This document shows, one piece after another, positions 60,280-64,000 of a stretch of DNA of 64,000 nucleotides. The stretch is from positions 638,501-702,500 of the forward strand of contig WPIO01000092.1 of assembly GCA_009760855.2 (NCBI GenBank). The letters run 5' to 3'. Source of the DNA: Cristatella mucedo (taxonomy: Eukaryota > Bryozoa > Phylactolaemata > Cristatellidae). Each line of letters opens with the position of its first letter. Position 1 is the first letter of the stretch. Under the pieces are notes generated by a model. That model made no database searches. It worked only from the letters and a program-made list of their open reading frames with translations, and was not told the DNA's origin. The translations under genes and the position numbers were made by a program.

Positions 60280-61240
60280 TAGTAGTAATAATTACAACAA
60301 TTGCAATAGTGGTGACAAGACATTTGCACAGCACTCTAAAAAACTGTAACATCTTTATTGGCACTTTACATACTCTCCCTGATAGGAAACGTGTCAATTG
60401 GTAGAGAGAATATGTACACTTTCTGGGCGTACAGGACAATATATAAATATTAGTTGATTTAGCAGCCTCCTCATTTGCGGAGGAGCCTGTACGGCTATCC
60501 CAGCCACTTGCAGATGGCAATAAAGATTCGCCCACTGAAGGATTCGAACCTACGACCTCGGTCGTGAAGAGAGAGCACCTTACACCCCTGGGCTATCACG
60601 GCCCTTGCTATCACATTGATTCACATGTGCACAGGGCTAGAGCATATGCTGTGAGAAAAAAGTGAGTGTTTTACTTTCTTTTCAATGTCATCAGGTCAGG
60701 GAATGTTTCGATGCAGTTGGTGGTAGTATGTACATAGTCGAAGTCTGTAGAAGCCCATTAACTGAAGACACGGTCTCTAAAGGATTTGAGGCTGGTTAGA
60801 GGCACAGCTAAACGACTCAGAAGATCAGGTGGTATGGTGTAACGCCTGACAGGGAAGTATTTTCAATAAGTAGGCCCCAGCAAGAGAATACGGGGACCTA
60901 AAAGTGAGTGGCAAAACGTTGCAGTCAATACGCTGGGTGATGAGAGCCAGTGCTGGTCGGCGAGAAGTGGTGTGATGTGGCAGTTGCAAAGTTCACGACA
61001 GACAAGCCTAGCTAACTGCCAGGTTCTGCACCAACTGTAACCATCTAACTACACAGGCAGAAAGACATGTGAGCTGTGAGAGAAGTGTACTCGGGATGGC
61101 ACGACTATATGTAGACGAGCATGGCCTTGGTATCTTTACAAAAGCAGGCCCGAATGTTTGCAATGGTACTGAACACTGATGCTGGAGCTGTAGCTGAAAG
61201 TAAACAGACATGACTGTGATCATCTGAGACTATCGATCTA
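60280..61240 (-). mobile_element. LINE family 1 copy interrupted by a SINE B
   Basis: 60280-60420 is a diverged 3' end (complement of GTAATAATTA..CTTTATTGGCACTTTACATA). 60630-61240 is the ORF end in complement: CCTAAAAGTGAGTGGCAAAA, GAGAAGTGGTGTGATGTGGC, CACGACAGACAAGCCTAGCT. 60443-60606 between them is a separate SINE B insertion. Confidence 0.75.
60443..60606 (-). mobile_element. SINE B copy nested in a LINE
   Basis: Minus strand: CCGTGATAGCCCAGGGGTGT (box A), TTCACGACCGAGGTCGTAGG, TTCGAATCCTTCAGTGGGCG (box B), ATAGCCGTACAGGCTCCTCC and GGCTGCTAAATCAACTAATA. Same orientation as the host LINE. Confidence 0.88.
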
Positions 61241-61764
61241 CACAACACCACCCGTGCTCCACCCATGAGCCTGCAGCAGCTGTGGGACGCAGTGGGCAGG
61301 GCATGAGCAACAAATTCCTTCCTGTTGCCCAAGCTCTGCCCAACCGGACCCAGCATGCTGGCTCTCTCCAGAGTGGTGAGCGAGTTAGCAAACAACTCAT
61401 AAACACACTCTAATGTGATACCGGACGAACGCCAAACGGCTGCGCTTGACGTGTGCAAAATTAAGACACTGTCAGATGCAGTGACCAACGTGGCTGATGT
61501 GCATTGTCTGATGTCTAAGATGCTGTCTAGTCACATGGCACTTCTCTGGCGGCTGGCTCCGCCACCGCCGACACTGCAGCAGCACTGTAAGAAACAGCAG
61601 CAGCAGCAGCAGTATGTGGCCACACGTCGAATCATCAATTTGGCAATTGTTTATATATGTGCAGTAAATCTGAGCACCCTGGACGGCAACCACTGAGAAA
61701 TTGATGAAGATGGAATCGAGAAGGACAGCCAAGGTCTGCTAATTGCCAATGAGAAAAGAAGTAA

Positions 61765-62420
61765 GGTAATATAATGTAATGCAGCTCTGTCTGTAACATC
61801 AAAGAGCCACACAGGCTAAGTGGGTGCTATGCAGGAGAGTTTTCTATAGCTCAAAGCCTACGTGGCTTTCGGTAGCCGATAAATTTCATCTCATGCAACC
61901 TAGAGAGAAAGTGAGAAGCATAGCTGAGTCAGGAGGGCAGTTGAGGAAATAAGTAGCCTGGAAGTAGGAGCTCAGGACAGCTGGAGCGTTAGTGCCACAG
62001 TTGGCAGCACGAGAGATGTCGTTTCACAAGAATTGTGGAAGTGAGTTCAACGGTCTAAATCCTGCTTCTGTAGCCAACGTTCTTTAAGCAGAGGAATGGA
62101 ACAGCTAATTTATTGTCCACACAGGACCTGGGGGCACGAGGGGCTGAATTTGGTTAAGCAGTTCAGCTAGATATGAAACAGACAAGCTGTGGGGGGAGGA
62201 GGCCTTGTGGGTCAGCATAAGAACTTTAATCTGTATCCCGTTGACCAACTGGAGGCCAACGAAGCTCCTTTAGCAAAGGAGACACATGGGCCGAACCTGT
62301 AGGATTTGTTAACCAGCATTGCAGCTGCATTCGTCATCAGCTGCATTGCCTGGTGGCTTTTTGTCACTGCCTGCACAGAGGCCCAATCGGCAAGGGTAGG
62401 TGCAATTGCACAAGTATACA
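61765..62420 (-). mobile_element. LINE family 2 copy, longest
   Basis: On the plus strand TATGCAGGAGAGTTTTCTAT, TACGTGGCTTTCGGTAGCCG and GGAACAGCTAATTTATTGTC are the complement of the family 2 3' UTR and ORF end. 62200-62420 adds a minus-strand segment reading GASLASSWSTGYRLKFL-like, which looks like further retroelement ORF; that extension is inferred. Confidence 0.65.
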
Positions 62421-63049
62421 CTGGCACGAAGTGGGAGGGGAGAGAATAGCCTCCCCCCCCCCAACCTCAGGGAAGAGCAAGCTGATGGGTGGAGCACACA
62501 TCGGCTCGCACACCTGGCTACTAGCGCTCAGGACGGCATCTCGGACATCTCGCCCTGGGACACTGGCGGTTGTACAAAGCCGGACAGCCGAAGCTACACA
62601 CGAGGTCACACGAACGTTGCTTCGCGAGGAGCGCACAAGCTTTAAAACAGGGATGCACAAAGGGCACGCTGCTGTTTCACCACACACAAAACTACCCAGA
62701 ACAGCTAGGAGGACAACCAGCTGAACAACTTCAACATTCCACGTTCTTCTGCACTGAACTTGATGTGATGGTTACAGCACAGGAGTCGGTAAGCAGTAGA
62801 CTGTAGGTCCACTTATGAAAGTGAATTACTCAGTACCTCTCAGCACTACCGCAGCTGGCGCTGCTGCACCCTGTTCGGTGCTGCATGAGCTGTCTTGAAC
62901 TGTCAATGCAAGCTGTACCAGCCTTTGCCTGGCTGAAAAACTGCACTGCTGCGAAAGCTGAAGGGAGATGGTGCAGATAATTCGCGTGGCACTGCACAGG
63001 TCGATTGTTCAGCCTTATGTGCCGTTCTGGCGTTTTCCTGCTGTTGTTC

Positions 63050-63285
63050 AGGAGATCCCCTATCCTGACAAATTTTAAACAGAAGCTAATAAGCGATCCC
63101 TGATCGGCTTCACAGCAGCTGCTCCGAGTCTGTCTGAATAGCCCTCTGCAGTGATTGAAATATTGACATCGAATAGTATCACTAACCAAACGATGCACTT
63201 CCTTTCCAGCACATGCAAAGCACCTAGAAGTAGATATAGCTCTATCCGGGTATACATAAATGCTCTACTATTATTATCATCATTC
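63050..63285 (+). mobile_element. LINE family 1-related 3' fragment
   Basis: TTTTAAACAGAAGCTAATAA, CATGCAAAGCACCTAGAAGT, CATAAATGCTCTACTATTAT. Same subfamily as 49085-49345. Confidence 0.6.
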
Positions 63286-63427
63286 TTTTCGTTCTCGTGA
63301 AACGACCTGGACTTCACTTAGGCTACTGTTTTTGGCACCCTCCTCCTTCCGGGCTCCTTTTATAAGTTGCCGGAAAGAAGACTCGATAAGTTTCGGTTTT
63401 CCTCTGCCCCAAACTCAGCTTTAAATA

Positions 63428-63578
63428 TATAAATAATAAATAATAATTCATTTATATAGCGCCCCAAGAGAACTTCATCTCTATTCAGGCGCTTCACATA
63501 TGCCTCGGGGCTCGAGCCGACGACCTCAGTCAGACTTCGGTCGGGGCGAGCACCTTAACCGCTAGACCAAACCAGCTT
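63428..63578 (-). mobile_element. SINE A copy, well preserved
   Basis: Minus strand: GCTGGTTTGGTCTAGCGGTT (box A), GCTCGCCCCGACCGAAGTCT, CGTCGGCTCGAGCCCC (box B), GGCATATGTGAAGCGCCTGA, AAGTTCTCTTGGGGCGCTAT, then AAATGAATTATTATT. Confidence 0.92.
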
Positions 63579-64000
63579 TCTGCTAGGCGCTTTGCTAAGT
63601 GCTGCACAGCAAGCGACCAGCAAGCCTCTGCCAGCAAGCCACTCGGGCTAGCTTTAAGCTATGTCTAACCTTACACGGCATCCACCTGTCTCGGTCACGA
63701 CTGGATGGAGTAGCTGAATAAGGACCTCTCGCCTTGAATAGCTCACATTGCAAAGCGCCTCCTGAGCTGTAAGCATTGCCGAATTGTTTCCATTGCAAAG
63801 CACCTTCACCGAGGCCTGGTTTGGCAGGGGGAGGGGGGCCGGTGGGCGGCAGCTAGGGGGAAGGGCGCTCGGTAGCGCCAAAACTATAAACGAGCGGCTT
63901 TCTGAGGGCATACAAGGCGCCGATGGGTCGATCATACGCGAGCATTTTCAAGTGATTCTGCCCGATGAGCAGCAGCACAAATGTCATCAAGACAGCTGAC

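Overview
The window is animal nuclear DNA, not prokaryotic. It holds one protein-coding gene, on the minus strand, cut into 31 small exons with GT-AG (one GC-AG) introns. The rest is filled with tRNA-derived SINEs, 5'-truncated non-LTR retrotransposons and long simple repeats. The repeat types suggest a non-vertebrate metazoan; I cannot name the phylum from the sequence alone.

The gene is an inositol 1,4,5-trisphosphate receptor (ITPR), the endoplasmic-reticulum calcium-release channel. It runs right to left, from an ATG at 49702 to the last exon visible at 462, and continues off the left edge. I rebuilt every exon boundary by hand. The 31 coding exons total 4,875 nt, exactly 1,625 codons, with compatible phases at every junction. 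They cover the suppressor domain, the MIR repeats, the IP3-binding core and most of the long regulatory solenoid. The C-terminal regulatory part, the six-helix channel and the pore lie outside the window. The basic residues known to bind IP3 are present, but the glycine of the R-T-T-G-R loop is serine.

Layout: 1-3.8 kb, exons 31 to 26; 5.0-6.3 kb, exons 25 and 24; 6.3-10.6 kb, a large intron with a 41-copy minisatellite; 10.6-16.8 kb, exons 23 to 19; 16.8-20.7 kb, an intron with TA/GA repeats and LINE copies; 20.7-31.1 kb, exons 18 to 11; 31.1-37.6 kb, the largest intron, mostly old LINE copies; 37.6-49.7 kb, exons 10 to 1; 49.7-64 kb, upstream of the gene, with repeats and no second gene that I can support.

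The mobile fraction contains two SINE families (called A and B here) and at least two LINE families (called 1 and 2). SINE A and LINE family 1 share their 3' ends, the usual sign that the SINE is copied by that LINE. A long imperfect inverted repeat at 26.8-27.2 kb looks like a foldback element. I found no CRISPR array, operon or new defence-type system. The points most worth a second look are the IP3-loop substitution, the GC-AG intron, the minisatellite, the foldback element and the SINE/LINE relationships.
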